From Marinobacter litoralis (lineage in GTDB: Bacteria > Pseudomonadota > Gammaproteobacteria > Pseudomonadales > Oleiphilaceae): a DNA stretch of 64,000 nucleotides. The stretch's first letter is position 1; each line of letters starts with the position of its first letter. Where the stretch lies: assembly GCF_003336705.1 (NCBI RefSeq), contig NZ_QMDL01000004.1, positions 1 to 64,000 on the forward strand, written 5' to 3'. Position numbers and translations under genes: made by a program. The notes under the pieces were generated by a model. It searched no databases. It had not been told where the DNA came from and worked only from the letters and a program-made list of their open reading frames with translations. Below are positions 26,228-39,287 of this stretch, piece after piece.

Positions 26228-26863
26228 ATGTCGATTCATGTCAGTGAACCCGGCCGTCCCATCGGCACTCGACTTCCGGAGATCTTCCGGAATCGTACTG
26301 TGGGTGACGTTACCGAGCTTGAGGCTTCCAGCGCGCTTTCGAACACCCACAACGAAGCTACCGACGCGGAATTCCAACAGGCTGCGAACAGTGGCCGACA
26401 CCGGGCATTGCAGCAATACGGAGCGGTTGCGGCTGGAGAGCGCAAGGAAGAGCGGGTGTATCTTCCTGTTTCAGAGATTGCATCACCGGCCCAGTATATG
26501 GTTCCGGCGACAGCGACCATGAGCCAGGCGTTTGCCGTCATGGAAGATAATGCCGTACACCATCTAGTGGTGTTATCGGACGATAATATCGCGGGGCTCA
26601 TCGACTTCAGATGGCTGCTTACCTGGATACACGAAAATCCCAAGGAAGCGGACACTCAAAGCCTGTTAAACGTCGAGTTACCTGCGTTTCTGACGGCCTT
26701 TCCCGAAACCGATGCCCACCAACTTGCCCGATTGATGCTTGCCCACCGCCTGAATGCGGCGCTAATCGTTGATGCCAATAGTGGCCGCCCGTCCGGCATT
26801 GTCACTAGCACCGATTATTTAAAGCTTTACGCCAGTGCAAGCCAACAAGAGGGAGCCGTTTAG
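26228..26863 (+). CDS. CBS-domain pair protein
   Basis: The 211-residue protein has an N-terminal region of about 85 residues that I do not recognise (it includes RALQQYGAVAAGERKEE) and then two CBS domains at about 85-140 and 150-205. CBS pairs bind adenine nucleotides and usually regulate a partner. No transmembrane or catalytic domain is present, so this is likely a free regulatory module. A perfect 7-bp hairpin (GGGAGCC/GGCTCCC, 26851-26869) covers the stop codon and may act as the transcript end. It converges with the large lipoprotein gene. Confidence 0.75.
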   Translation: MSIHVSEPGRPIGTRLPEIFRNRTVGDVTELEASSALSNTHNEATDAEFQQAANSGRHRALQQYGAVAAGERKEERVYLPVSEIASPAQYMVPATATMSQAFAVMEDNAVHHLVVLSDDNIAGLIDFRWLLTWIHENPKEADTQSLLNVELPAFLTAFPETDAHQLARLMLAHRLNAALIVDANSGRPSGIVTSTDYLKLYASASQQEGAV

Positions 26864-26881
26864 GCTCCCCCTGATTACCTG

Positions 26882-29551
26882 CTAGGGTGCAACGGGCGTC
26901 AGCAACCGGCCTTCAGGGCTGAACACAAGAAGCTGTCGCTCACCGGCTACATCGACCAGAGACATCACTTCATCATCGCGATAATTCACCATATCCAGGA
27001 ACGACATATCTCTCGGGATCTGAGTGTTCCAATTACGGTACGCCAGGCTATCTTCTGAGCTTCGGCGAGCGAGAATACCATCGTTACTGGTTGCCACGGC
27101 CCCATCTTCATCCAACTGCCCATCGGTATTGCCCGCCAGCACAATATCACCATCAAATAGCAGGCTTTGTGTGAGCGTTTCTGACGAGGCGTCGGCATAA
27201 TCATTGACCTGATAAACAAACCGGGGCTCCCCATTTCCCGTCAGCCCCCAAACGAAACCGGCCTGACTGTTTTGATTGCGACTGCGGGTCAGCTCGTTGT
27301 CTTCGTCTTCCACTTCTGTGACTGCGTAGCTAATCCCACCTGAATCACCCACCAGCCAGAGCAACCCCGAAGCGTAAATCCCATGGCGTAAAATCTCTGA
27401 GGCATCCGCACCAACCTGCACCACGTTAAGCTTGGTGTTTGCGCGGCCGGTGGCAAAGAAAGGCCCGGTTGTACTGGTTCCGTTCAAGGTCATTGGTGCC
27501 TGACCAAACAGAACCGGCGCTGAAGCGCTCAAATCGCCTGCCGCCAATTGGTCATCAGCACCGGAACCAACGATCCGCACCGCTTGCTCTTTGGGCGCGC
27601 CGGCGTCATCTTCAATTTCGACCAAAAACACATCAGTGCCACCGGTATTATTCTGGTCACTCCAGCTTCCCGCGGTATTCCCTGCCAGAACCACAAGGGG
27701 CTTTGATCGATCGGCGCTCAAGCCGACCCATCGTACAAAATCGTCTTCACTTGAACCCGTTTCATAGGCAGTGCCCCAAACCGGTAGATAGTCTGAACCA
27801 TCGAACCGGTATAAGTTTGCAAATACGTCTTGGCCGCCTTTGCTTCCGGGTGCCGAGTAACCCACCGCCAACTCCTGATATGTCACTCTCGGGGTTGCGG
27901 TACTATCAACTCGTTCAGCAACGCTAATATGAATGTCTGTATTAGTCACTGCCGCAGCAACCGTCACGGTGTCCAGCAACATTCCAGCCTGATCGTAGAT
28001 GCGAACTTCCGCATCTGTATCGGTGTACCCCGCTACAAACAATCGACTGGCATGACCTAGCGCTATATCAGTTGGCGTAAAGTCGGTAAAAGTTTGCGCT
28101 GTGATCAGGCGATTCAAATTTACCCGAAGCAGGCTGTCGCTGACCGCTCTCGCATAGCCTTGGCGCCCTGCCTGATAGGCATCATCTACCGCCAGGTTTA
28201 GAAACAGGTCATCATAGCCGTCGTCTGCTGACAGACTGTATGCCTTGCCACGAATACCAAATTCGATCTCGTCCTGCTCCTCGGGAAAGACAAGCTCAGT
28301 CACTGGCGACCCATCGACATCGACAATTTCAAAATGGGTATCCTTTTGGGCCCCTGAGCCTTTACTCTGTTCGGCAAAACGAACCATCACCGGGCCGTCC
28401 CGCTCACCGGTCAATAGCGCCTTATAGATCGTGGGTGCCGCGTTATCATCAGCGTTGATCGCGTCCTTTGCTCCGCCCTTCATCGTTTGTACAGTCACCA
28501 CGGGCTCGTTATCAAGAATGGTGATTCCCGCACGAGTGCCCGTATTCTTCGCCCCTAGCGAAGCAATGCCTTCACGCACTTCGGTCAAACGAATGAAAGC
28601 CAACTCACTAGGTTCAGGAATGCGGTCGTCCACTACCTCCAAAGGGATGTAGCATTCGGTGATACCGGGCTCGAAGGTAAGTACGCCTCGGTCGTAAACA
28701 TTGGCGTTGTTCTGTTGGTAAGTAATGTAGGTAAGCGGCTTACCTTCTTTGTCCACCGCTTTATCGGATGCAGAGCCGAGCACGACAATGTCCTGGCCGA
28801 CAATCGCCCGTCCGGTATTGGAGGTGCCGTATTCGCATTTTTGATGCGGCGCGCTAACACCTGCATCGCAGTTTTCCGGATCGAAGTCGCTATCCAGCTC
28901 AAAGGCAACGTGGATGCGAGTAACCGAAGGCTTTTCCAGAGTTACCTTGGCGTAGGTGCGGTAGGTCGTACTGTCGACTGGAACGGTTTCCTCGAAAGCT
29001 CCATCATCTTGGTACGTATTCAAGTCGAAAGAGTGCTTTCCGGGGGTGCTTAAGTCCGGCACGGCGCAGGCGCTGGTATTCGGCTTCTGTGCGACGTTGG
29101 CGGCCTCCCCCTCTGTGAATTCATCCACTTCAATCGACATCACGTTGGGCTTTACTTCAATATCGAATGGCTGGAAGCCGGCCATTTTGCCGTCAGTCGT
29201 GACGATTTCGATATTGGTGGTTTTGCCGAGATCCGCATCACCGCGGTTTCCCCCGGAAAGACCGGGTACGCCACGCATAATAATGCCTTGCCTAGCTTTG
29301 TTTGAGGTGTCTTCCAGAGCAAGCCAGGAGGGGGCATTCACCAGCGAGTAATCGAGGATGTCCTCACCGCCATAAGCACCCCAATTGTAGTAATACTCAA
29401 CACCAAGATAGGCCGTCGGCGCCGGGGAACCGAGTAAGGTAGGCTGGTCGGGATCTTTTTCGGTTTTGCAGCCAGCAGCAACCAAGGCGATAAGTGCAAC
29501 GCCGGCCAAGCGGCCAGCCAGACAGGTACGGGAAGACAAATCGGCACGCAT
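26882..29551 (-). CDS. Large lipoprotein with Calx-beta-like repeats
   Basis: The 889-residue product has a signal peptide with lipobox LVAAGC (Cys28). After a domain resembling a cadherin/Ig-like putative Ig fold (about 38-140) come two segments resembling Calx-beta repeats, each ending with the IPEPSELAFIRLTEV or TILDNEPVVTV kind of sequence (about 145-350 and 352-465). The rest, about 480-889, has repeated strand blocks (VVLAGNTAGSWSD, IVLAGNTDGQLDED) like a beta-propeller of SBBP type. Acidic residues are abundant, fitting calcium binding. It stands alone, transcribed toward the CBS gene. Role unknown; a surface or periplasmic binding protein is plausible. Confidence 0.65.
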   Translation of the reverse strand: MRADLSSRTCLAGRLAGVALIALVAAGCKTEKDPDQPTLLGSPAPTAYLGVEYYYNWGAYGGEDILDYSLVNAPSWLALEDTSNKARQGIIMRGVPGLSGGNRGDADLGKTTNIEIVTTDGKMAGFQPFDIEVKPNVMSIEVDEFTEGEAANVAQKPNTSACAVPDLSTPGKHSFDLNTYQDDGAFEETVPVDSTTYRTYAKVTLEKPSVTRIHVAFELDSDFDPENCDAGVSAPHQKCEYGTSNTGRAIVGQDIVVLGSASDKAVDKEGKPLTYITYQQNNANVYDRGVLTFEPGITECYIPLEVVDDRIPEPSELAFIRLTEVREGIASLGAKNTGTRAGITILDNEPVVTVQTMKGGAKDAINADDNAAPTIYKALLTGERDGPVMVRFAEQSKGSGAQKDTHFEIVDVDGSPVTELVFPEEQDEIEFGIRGKAYSLSADDGYDDLFLNLAVDDAYQAGRQGYARAVSDSLLRVNLNRLITAQTFTDFTPTDIALGHASRLFVAGYTDTDAEVRIYDQAGMLLDTVTVAAAVTNTDIHISVAERVDSTATPRVTYQELAVGYSAPGSKGGQDVFANLYRFDGSDYLPVWGTAYETGSSEDDFVRWVGLSADRSKPLVVLAGNTAGSWSDQNNTGGTDVFLVEIEDDAGAPKEQAVRIVGSGADDQLAAGDLSASAPVLFGQAPMTLNGTSTTGPFFATGRANTKLNVVQVGADASEILRHGIYASGLLWLVGDSGGISYAVTEVEDEDNELTRSRNQNSQAGFVWGLTGNGEPRFVYQVNDYADASSETLTQSLLFDGDIVLAGNTDGQLDEDGAVATSNDGILARRSSEDSLAYRNWNTQIPRDMSFLDMVNYRDDEVMSLVDVAGERQLLVFSPEGRLLTPVAP

Positions 29552-29705
29552 GCAAAAATCCGTTTCTTGACGTTGTTGTTAGGACGGTGGCCGGGTTTGC
29601 GCTCATAGAGCCCGCTTACACACCGTTACAGATCAACGTCATGGTAGCCAATTTGCCCAAGGCAGGACCTGCGCGAGTTCTCAGATTCACCCGGCAGGCA
29701 AGTGA

Positions 29706-32743
<3,038 letters not shown>

Positions 32744-32863
32744 AATTCTGCTGTCCTGTTGGCAATTTGCAACGTTGTTACTCTAAGAAAAGCCCGTAGC
32801 GAATACAACGCACACTGGGCCCAGATGGCCGTATTGTCATGGTTGGTGACTTTTCCACCAACC

Positions 32864-35800
32864 CTAGGCTTCAGCCAAAGCCGCCGCCTCGTCTACATCC
32901 ACAGTTACCAGCCGGGAACAGCCGGGTTCGTGCATGGTAACCCCCATGAGCTGATCGGCCATTTCCATGGCAATCTTGTTATGGGTAATGTAGATAAATT
33001 GTACCTGTTTGGACATTTCTTTCACCAGATTTGCGTAACGCCCTACGTTGGCATCATCCAAAGGTGCATCCACTTCGTCCAGCATACAAAACGGCGCAGG
33101 GTTTAACTGGAAGATCGAGAATACCAGCGCAATGGCCGTCAGCGCCTTTTCACCACCCGACAGCAAGTGAATGGTGCTGTTCTTCTTACCGGGCGGCCGC
33201 GCCATGATGGCAACGCCGGTTTCCAGAAGATCATCGCTGGTCAGCTCCAGATAGGCGCTACCACCGCCAAATACCTTCGGGAACAACGCCTGCAAACCGC
33301 CATTAACCTGATCAAAGGTTTCCCTGAAGCGTTGCCGGGTTTCCCTGTCTATCTTGCGAATGGCGTTATCCAGGGTTTCCAACGCTTCCATCAGGTCATC
33401 GTTTTGCTCGTCCAGATAGTTTTTACGCTCACTCTGGACCTGATACTCCTCAATGGCCGCCAGGTTAATGGCACCCAAACGCTGAATGCGGTTACCGATC
33501 TTGGTCAGTTCTTCCGCCCAAACCTTTTCATCAGCGTCTTCCGGCAACTCGCCAAGCACTTCCTGCAACTTCACACCCAGCTCTGTGAGCTGTTCGATGT
33601 GGTTGCCCGAACGGATTTCAAGTGCTTGAGACTCCATTTTAAGCTTCTCGAGATTTGCTCGCACGTCTTGAACAACGTGATCTGTGCGGCTTCGGCCCTG
33701 CTCTCGGTCCCGAACTTCTTTGTCGATATCTTCCAAGGCGTCTCTGGCAGCGCTCAGCTTTTCTTCTTCCGCCAAGCGTCTTTCCAGCAACCCTTCCAAT
33801 TGCAGCTTGAGACCCTCAATGGGCTCCTCTGAACCTTCCCGGGTTTCCCGTAACACCTCGAGACGCTCTTCAAGGCGTTCTTTTTGCAGCTGCATCCGGT
33901 CAATGGTTTGCTTCAGCGCATCACGCTGGCTATGCAGGGTTTGCAGCTGAAGCTGCAACTGGTGAGCATGATCGCGGTCGTGGCGAGCATCTTGGCGCAA
34001 TCGATCAAGGTTTTCGCGAAGCGTATCCCGCTGTTCGAGCAAGCGCTCCTTCTCTTCATCGCTGTCTTCGCTCGAAGCCAATGCCATATCCCATTCTTCT
34101 TTGGCTTCCTGAAGCTGAATCTGCTGTTCTTCCAAATGGCCGCTCACGTCTTCAATATCATCGTGAATGCGTGCAATCCGGGCGTCAATCTGTTCAGCCC
34201 TCGCCCTAAGACCACTTACCTGTGAGGACAAGCCTGACAATTCCCGCTGAACCTCACTTAAACGGCCCTGGGCATCTTCCCGAGCGGTTTCAGCGCGTTC
34301 GCCCTTCTCTTGCAGCTGCTCCAGTTGAGCATTTGCCAACTCCAGCTTCTGCTCGGCTTCAGCCAATTGGAGCTGAAGTTCATCTACCTTTTTCTGCCGT
34401 TCAATAACGCCAATCTGACCGGCGTCTGAATCAGGCATCAACACCCAATCCCGGCCGACCCAGACGCCCTCGGGCGTGATCACACTTTGGTTGACATCCA
34501 GACGCGCGCGGCGAGCCAATGCATCGGCAGTGGAGTTCGCCGTATCGATATGGCTGACCAAATTCTCAATAGCCCCAAGCCCGCTGACCTTTGAAGCCAG
34601 CCCGGACGCTGCAGCGTTACCCGGCGTTTGCCGAGCCACGACCGCTACCCCTTTGGGCGCATGGGCCATCACATCGTCAAGGTTCTCAAGCCCTGGTAAA
34701 GCCAGGCCTTGAGTAAAGCGGCCAATGACCTGCTCTACCGCAAATTCCCAGCCACTTTCAATATTGAGCTGAGCGGCCACGCGAGGGGCATCTGAAAAAC
34801 CTTGTTCGGCAAGCCATGCTTGCAGGGCATCATCCTGACCGCCCAATTGTTCATGCAAGAGAGCTTGCTGGGATTCAAGCGATGCACGAAGACTTTGCAC
34901 TTGCTGACGGTGGCTCGATGCCTGTTCTTCAGCTTCTTTCAGGCGTTGGCGGGCCTGATAAACATCGTCCTGCAGCATCTCGATTTGCTCAGACGCTTCT
35001 TCCCTTTGAAGCTCCAAGGTTTCCTGCTGCTCGAGTAATTCTTCGAGTGCAGACCGATCCAGCTGGCTCTCCAGGATGGCCTGCTCGTCTTTCAATTTTT
35101 GATGGCGGTTTTTCAGCTGGGCAATAGCGTCGTCCAACGAGCGAATCCGCGATTGGGCCAGCTCCGCCTGACGGCGCGCATCGGATGAGCGCGTGCTGAA
35201 CTCATCCCAGCGATGCTGCCAATCTGCCATGGCTTCTTCAGCCAGTTGCAGTTTCTCGCTCGACTCTTCAGAGCGCATAGCCAGCGCTTCTTGCTCGGGC
35301 TCAATCATGCTGAGCTCTTCAAGAATGCTCGCGAGCTTATCTTCATCCTGTTCGAGTTCGCGCTGAATTTCGCGCTGATTAGACACCGCCTGATCCAGCT
35401 CTATGGATGCTTGGCGGCTCCGATCTCGGTGATGTTCAAGACTTTGTTCGATGCGGGCGATGTCGGCACCGGCCTCGTAGTATTTAGCCTGCGCGCGATT
35501 AAAATGCTCAGTGCGCTCGTGATGGGCCTCACGCAGGGATTCCAGCGAAGTTTCGAGATTAACCCGTTCTGTTAGTAGCTTTTCTAACTCTAACTCGGTA
35601 TCTCGAATCTTCTCTCGCCAGGTTTGCAAATCGTTGTCGAGAGCCTTCCAACGCAGAACGGTTAACTCGGCCTTCTTTTGCCGTTCTTCGAGTTTATACG
35701 CCTTATACTTCTCAGCCGCAGCCGCTTGACGCTCCAAGTGCTGCAACTGGCGGCCCAACTCTTCCCTCAAATCCGTTAAACGCTCAAGGTTTTCCTGGGT

Positions 35801-36358
35801 TCGTTTAATCCGGTTTTCGGTCTCTCGGCGACGCTCTTTGTATTTGGAAATGCCCGCGGCTTCCTCAATGTAAACCCGCAGCTCTTCAGGCTTGGCTTCG
35901 ATCAGGCGGGAAATCATGCCCTGTTCGATGATCGCGTAGCTGCGAGGCCCAAGCCCGGTTCCCAGGAAAAGGTCAGTTATATCGCGGCGACGGCACTTGG
36001 AACCGTTGAGAAAATATTCAGACTGACCTTCGCGGGAAACCCGGCGTTTCACCGAAATCTCATTGAATTTAACGAACTCGCCGGGCGCTTTTCCGGCATC
36101 GTTATCAAAAACAAGTTCGATGGATGCCTGACCCACGGGCTTGCGTGCGGTAGAACCGTTGAAAATGACATCTGACATAGATTCTCCGCGCAAGTACTTG
36201 GCGGAGCTTTCGCCCATTACCCAGCGCACAGCATCAATAATGTTCGACTTACCACAACCGTTCGGACCAACCACCGCGGTAAGATTGGTTGGAAACGGCA
36301 CAGTTGTGGGATCGACAAACGATTTGAAGCCGGCCAGTTTAATGGACTTAAGCCTCAT
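32864..36358 (-). CDS. smc: Chromosome segregation ATPase SMC
   Basis: SMC organises and segregates the chromosome together with ScpA and ScpB (39288-40794). The 1164-residue protein has Walker A GPNGCGKS (31-38), a long coiled coil, a hinge at about 510-660, a second coiled coil, signature LLSGGEKALTAIAL and Walker B CMLDEVDAPLDDANV. The length is normal. It starts 1 base after the GntR regulator stop and precedes zipA-ligA. Confidence 0.97.
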   Translation of the reverse strand: MRLKSIKLAGFKSFVDPTTVPFPTNLTAVVGPNGCGKSNIIDAVRWVMGESSAKYLRGESMSDVIFNGSTARKPVGQASIELVFDNDAGKAPGEFVKFNEISVKRRVSREGQSEYFLNGSKCRRRDITDLFLGTGLGPRSYAIIEQGMISRLIEAKPEELRVYIEEAAGISKYKERRRETENRIKRTQENLERLTDLREELGRQLQHLERQAAAAEKYKAYKLEERQKKAELTVLRWKALDNDLQTWREKIRDTELELEKLLTERVNLETSLESLREAHHERTEHFNRAQAKYYEAGADIARIEQSLEHHRDRSRQASIELDQAVSNQREIQRELEQDEDKLASILEELSMIEPEQEALAMRSEESSEKLQLAEEAMADWQHRWDEFSTRSSDARRQAELAQSRIRSLDDAIAQLKNRHQKLKDEQAILESQLDRSALEELLEQQETLELQREEASEQIEMLQDDVYQARQRLKEAEEQASSHRQQVQSLRASLESQQALLHEQLGGQDDALQAWLAEQGFSDAPRVAAQLNIESGWEFAVEQVIGRFTQGLALPGLENLDDVMAHAPKGVAVVARQTPGNAAASGLASKVSGLGAIENLVSHIDTANSTADALARRARLDVNQSVITPEGVWVGRDWVLMPDSDAGQIGVIERQKKVDELQLQLAEAEQKLELANAQLEQLQEKGERAETAREDAQGRLSEVQRELSGLSSQVSGLRARAEQIDARIARIHDDIEDVSGHLEEQQIQLQEAKEEWDMALASSEDSDEEKERLLEQRDTLRENLDRLRQDARHDRDHAHQLQLQLQTLHSQRDALKQTIDRMQLQKERLEERLEVLRETREGSEEPIEGLKLQLEGLLERRLAEEEKLSAARDALEDIDKEVRDREQGRSRTDHVVQDVRANLEKLKMESQALEIRSGNHIEQLTELGVKLQEVLGELPEDADEKVWAEELTKIGNRIQRLGAINLAAIEEYQVQSERKNYLDEQNDDLMEALETLDNAIRKIDRETRQRFRETFDQVNGGLQALFPKVFGGGSAYLELTSDDLLETGVAIMARPPGKKNSTIHLLSGGEKALTAIALVFSIFQLNPAPFCMLDEVDAPLDDANVGRYANLVKEMSKQVQFIYITHNKIAMEMADQLMGVTMHEPGCSRLVTVDVDEAAALAEA

Positions 36359-36359
36359 A

Positions 36360-37052
36360 TCAGGCGTTCTCCTCCATGAGAATAGTCAGAATCTGTTTTC
36401 GTTGGTGTTCGCCGTATTGCTCAATAACCTGCTGAAGCCCGGCGGCATCTGCCTGCATGGCGGCATCGGCCAGCTTCTGAAATAAAGGTGCGGTTTCTGT
36501 CGTTTCACTCGGCCGGTTCTCAAGCACCATGTAATAGGTTCGGCTAATGGCTGGTCGGAAATTTTCGAGGGTTTCCTGCAAGAACGGATTTTCGACCATG
36601 CCACAAGCATTTCGGACGATGTCGAAACCCGCCTCGATAACACCCTCTGGGTCATTACCCAAGGGAGTCAAAGCGCCCAGTAGCGAGCCATGGTTACGGA
36701 ACTGCTCCGCCAGGCCACTGAGTTCATGCCCGGACCAGCGCTCAAGCACTTTTCGCCCGAGCATACACAAAAGATCAATATAAATATCATACAGAGCATT
36801 CACCGAGCTGATGGTCATCTCTGAAACCACCGCCCCCCTTCTCGGGTATATCTCCACTAGATGACGACGCTCGAGAATCAGCAAGGCCTCGCGTACAGAA
36901 CCGCGGCTAACATTTAGGTCACCGGCTACTTTAAGCTCCTGGATGCGCTCACCGGGTTTAAGGCTTCGGACGACAATACGCTGACCTATGTGCTGGGCTA
37001 TTTGCTCAGACAGACTCTCTGGGGCCTCGAATCTCATGCTAAAACTGCTCAC
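36360..37052 (-). CDS. GntR-family transcriptional regulator (FadR-like, FCD type)
   Basis: The 230-residue protein has an N-terminal winged helix-turn-helix of GntR type (LKPGERIQELKVAGDLNVSR, GSVREALLILERRHLVEI) and a C-terminal all-helical effector domain resembling FCD. The ligand is unknown. It sits directly upstream of smc (2 bases between stop and start), an order also seen in Pseudomonas, so it is probably co-transcribed with smc rather than a dedicated local repressor. ATG 37037 is an alternative start. Confidence 0.88.
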   Translation of the reverse strand: MSSFSMRFEAPESLSEQIAQHIGQRIVVRSLKPGERIQELKVAGDLNVSRGSVREALLILERRHLVEIYPRRGAVVSEMTISSVNALYDIYIDLLCMLGRKVLERWSGHELSGLAEQFRNHGSLLGALTPLGNDPEGVIEAGFDIVRNACGMVENPFLQETLENFRPAISRTYYMVLENRPSETTETAPLFQKLADAAMQADAAGLQQVIEQYGEHQRKQILTILMEENA

Positions 37053-37302
37053 CTGTAACGTTTGCTTTCAAGCGCGGAAGTTTATCACAGGCTTTCAAGC
37101 GCCCCACACCCTTGTCGGACATTTTGATTTCAAGGGCATCCAAATCGGCAAAATTCTGCCGAAACATTGACACAAACATCGCCTCAGCCCGTCGCTACGG
37201 CAAAATCCGTTTGTATCTGTCTGGTTTCACTGCACAAATCCAAAGTGGCATTAAAAATGCTTAGGTGCTGTTAACTTTATTTTCCGGAACGAGCGAGCGC
37301 CC

Positions 37303-38229
37303 GTGAAGAACCTGACATCCATTCAGTCCTCAAAATCCAAACCTGCCAAACTGGCAGCTCTGAGACAGGCATATCAGGCATGGAGCCAAGAGCCGGACCC
37401 CCTTGCGCGGCTGACAAAAAGACTCTCGACAACGCTCTCGCTTGAGAACCAACTGGAGATAATCGCTGAGGAAATCTCTGCATCGATTCCCTTCGATTCG
37501 ATGCAATACCGTCATCGAATTGCTCGCCAGGATTTTGTGTTTTCTACCGGTGTCGGCGGCCCGCATCGTTGCGAGTACCGTTTGTCTCTGGAAGGCAATC
37601 ATTACGGCATACTGACTTTCCATCGGCGCCATAAATTCAGCGATGACGAACTGTCCGGCTTTGAGATGATGCTGTCAGCTATCATCTGTCCGTTACGCAA
37701 TGCCTGCCAATTCATTGCCATTGAGCAGGCAGCATTGACTGACTCGCTGACCGGCATTGGAAACAAACGTGCTCTGCAAGAAGAGCTTACTCGGGCCAGC
37801 TCACTTTCCGACCGGCTTGATGCACCCTGCACATTGATTTTATGCGATCTGGATCATTTCAAACGTATTAATGACAATCATGGTCACGTGGTGGGTGACC
37901 ACATATTGTCGAAAGCCGCAGAAAAGATAGAGCGAGCGATACGAAATTCGGATTCCGTGTACCGCTTTGGCGGGGAAGAATTTGCGGTATTGTTGCCGCA
38001 CACGGATATACAGGAAGCAAAAACGGTTGCGGAGCGGATCCGCGGGGCGCTGGAAAGCATCCGAGTGGACGGCGGCGAAACGCCGATTACGGTAACCGGC
38101 AGTTGTGGCATCGCAGCTCATCTAGCTAACGAACAAACCGAACAATGGCTGGTACGCGCCGATGAGGCTCTGTATCAAGCGAAGGCCTGCGGCCGCAATT
38201 GCAGCCGCGTATTTGCCTCTATCCCATGA
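37303..38229 (+). CDS. Diguanylate cyclase (GGDEF domain)
   Basis: The 308-residue protein has an N-terminal part of about 140 residues with a weakly GAF-like character (FDSMQYRHRIARQDFVFS, YGILTFHRRHKFSDDE) and a complete GGDEF domain with LTDSLTGIGNKRALQEEL, DLDHFKRINDNHGH and GGEEF at 223-227. An RxxD inhibitory site (RNSD, 214-217) lies exactly 5 residues before it, so c-di-GMP synthesis is probably product-inhibited. It is soluble, with no membrane helix. The start is GTG 37303. Divergent from the GntR-smc unit. Confidence 0.9.
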   Translation: MKNLTSIQSSKSKPAKLAALRQAYQAWSQEPDPLARLTKRLSTTLSLENQLEIIAEEISASIPFDSMQYRHRIARQDFVFSTGVGGPHRCEYRLSLEGNHYGILTFHRRHKFSDDELSGFEMMLSAIICPLRNACQFIAIEQAALTDSLTGIGNKRALQEELTRASSLSDRLDAPCTLILCDLDHFKRINDNHGHVVGDHILSKAAEKIERAIRNSDSVYRFGGEEFAVLLPHTDIQEAKTVAERIRGALESIRVDGGETPITVTGSCGIAAHLANEQTEQWLVRADEALYQAKACGRNCSRVFASIP

Positions 38230-38240
38230 TACTGCCAGGG

Positions 38241-39248
38241 TTAGTTACCCCGGTTGTTTCGCGCTGGACGTGAGGCCCCAGCGGTTTTCTTTTTCGTGTC
38301 CCGCTTGGCTTTTGGCTGGCCTGCGTCGCTAACCTGCCAACTGCCACGCTTGGATTTTTGCACGGATCGACCGGGGCTCTTGCGCATTTTTCGGTCATGC
38401 TCAGCCTGCTCACCCGGCGTTTTCTGGGGCACCGGAACCGATTGCAATTCCACAGTCCGGCTGAGTAAATCGACCGCTTTCTGATCCAACTCTTCCCACT
38501 TACCCAAGGACAAACGGCTCGGCAAGAAGATGGGGCCATAGCGAACCCGCTTCAGCCTGCTCACACGGACACCTTGGGATTCCCAAAGACGACGCACTTC
38601 GCGGTTACGCCCCTCGAGCAAAGTGACATGGAACCATTTGTTCATGCCGCTGCCGCCGGCTTCCGAAATATCGGAGAATTGGGCCATGCCATCTTCCAGC
38701 AATACACCATCCAGCAAACGCTGGATCATGGCTTCATCCACTTCACCAAAGACCCGCACCGCGTATTCCCGGTCGATCTGGCGAGAAGGATGCATCAACC
38801 GGTTTGCCAACTCACCATCGGTGGTGAACAACACCAAACCGGTGGTGTTCAAATCCAAACGCCCGATCGAGATCCAGCGCTGATCTTTTAAACGCGGCAA
38901 ACGGTCAAAGACCGTAGGCCGGCCTTCCGGATCTTTTCGGGTGGTTACTTCACCTTCTGGCTTGTTGTAAATCAGAACCCGGCGAACAACCTGGCCGGCT
39001 GAAGAAACATCCAGTTTTTTTCCGTCCAGCTCGAAGGTGTCTTCTATCGTCGCCTTCTGGCCGGGCACCGCTGGCTGGCCGTTAACCAACAAGCGGCCTG
39101 TGTCCATCCAACCTTCAATTTCCCGGCGTGAACCGACTCCAGCACGGGCCAAAAGCTTCTGAATGCGCTCGGGGCCTTCGGTCAATGATTTATCACCCGC
39201 TGCGGCTCTCTTGCCTGCACGTGGTTTTCCGGGGCTAGGTGCCGCCAT
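38241..39248 (-). CDS. rluB: 23S rRNA pseudouridine synthase RluB-type
   Basis: RluB converts U2605 of 23S rRNA to pseudouridine. The 335-residue protein has an S4 RNA-binding domain (about 27-75; [19 protein letters not shown]) and a RsuA/RluB-type catalytic domain with D132 in [15 protein letters not shown]. The tail from about 270 is basic and low complexity (many Lys, Arg, Gln), typical for RluB. It is the last gene of trpS-scpA-scpB-rluB, an arrangement common in gammaproteobacteria. RluE or RluF are less likely given the context. Confidence 0.92.
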   Translation of the reverse strand: MAAPSPGKPRAGKRAAAGDKSLTEGPERIQKLLARAGVGSRREIEGWMDTGRLLVNGQPAVPGQKATIEDTFELDGKKLDVSSAGQVVRRVLIYNKPEGEVTTRKDPEGRPTVFDRLPRLKDQRWISIGRLDLNTTGLVLFTTDGELANRLMHPSRQIDREYAVRVFGEVDEAMIQRLLDGVLLEDGMAQFSDISEAGGSGMNKWFHVTLLEGRNREVRRLWESQGVRVSRLKRVRYGPIFLPSRLSLGKWEELDQKAVDLLSRTVELQSVPVPQKTPGEQAEHDRKMRKSPGRSVQKSKRGSWQVSDAGQPKAKRDTKKKTAGASRPARNNRGN

Positions 39249-39287
39249 GTATTCTTTCCTTAATAAATATCTGACACCGTCACGGTG

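Noticed and set aside
36360-37052. GntR regulator considered as the FadR controlling fadBA
   Set aside because: It is tied to smc in a conserved order, far from fadBA, and nothing in its effector domain points to acyl-CoA binding.
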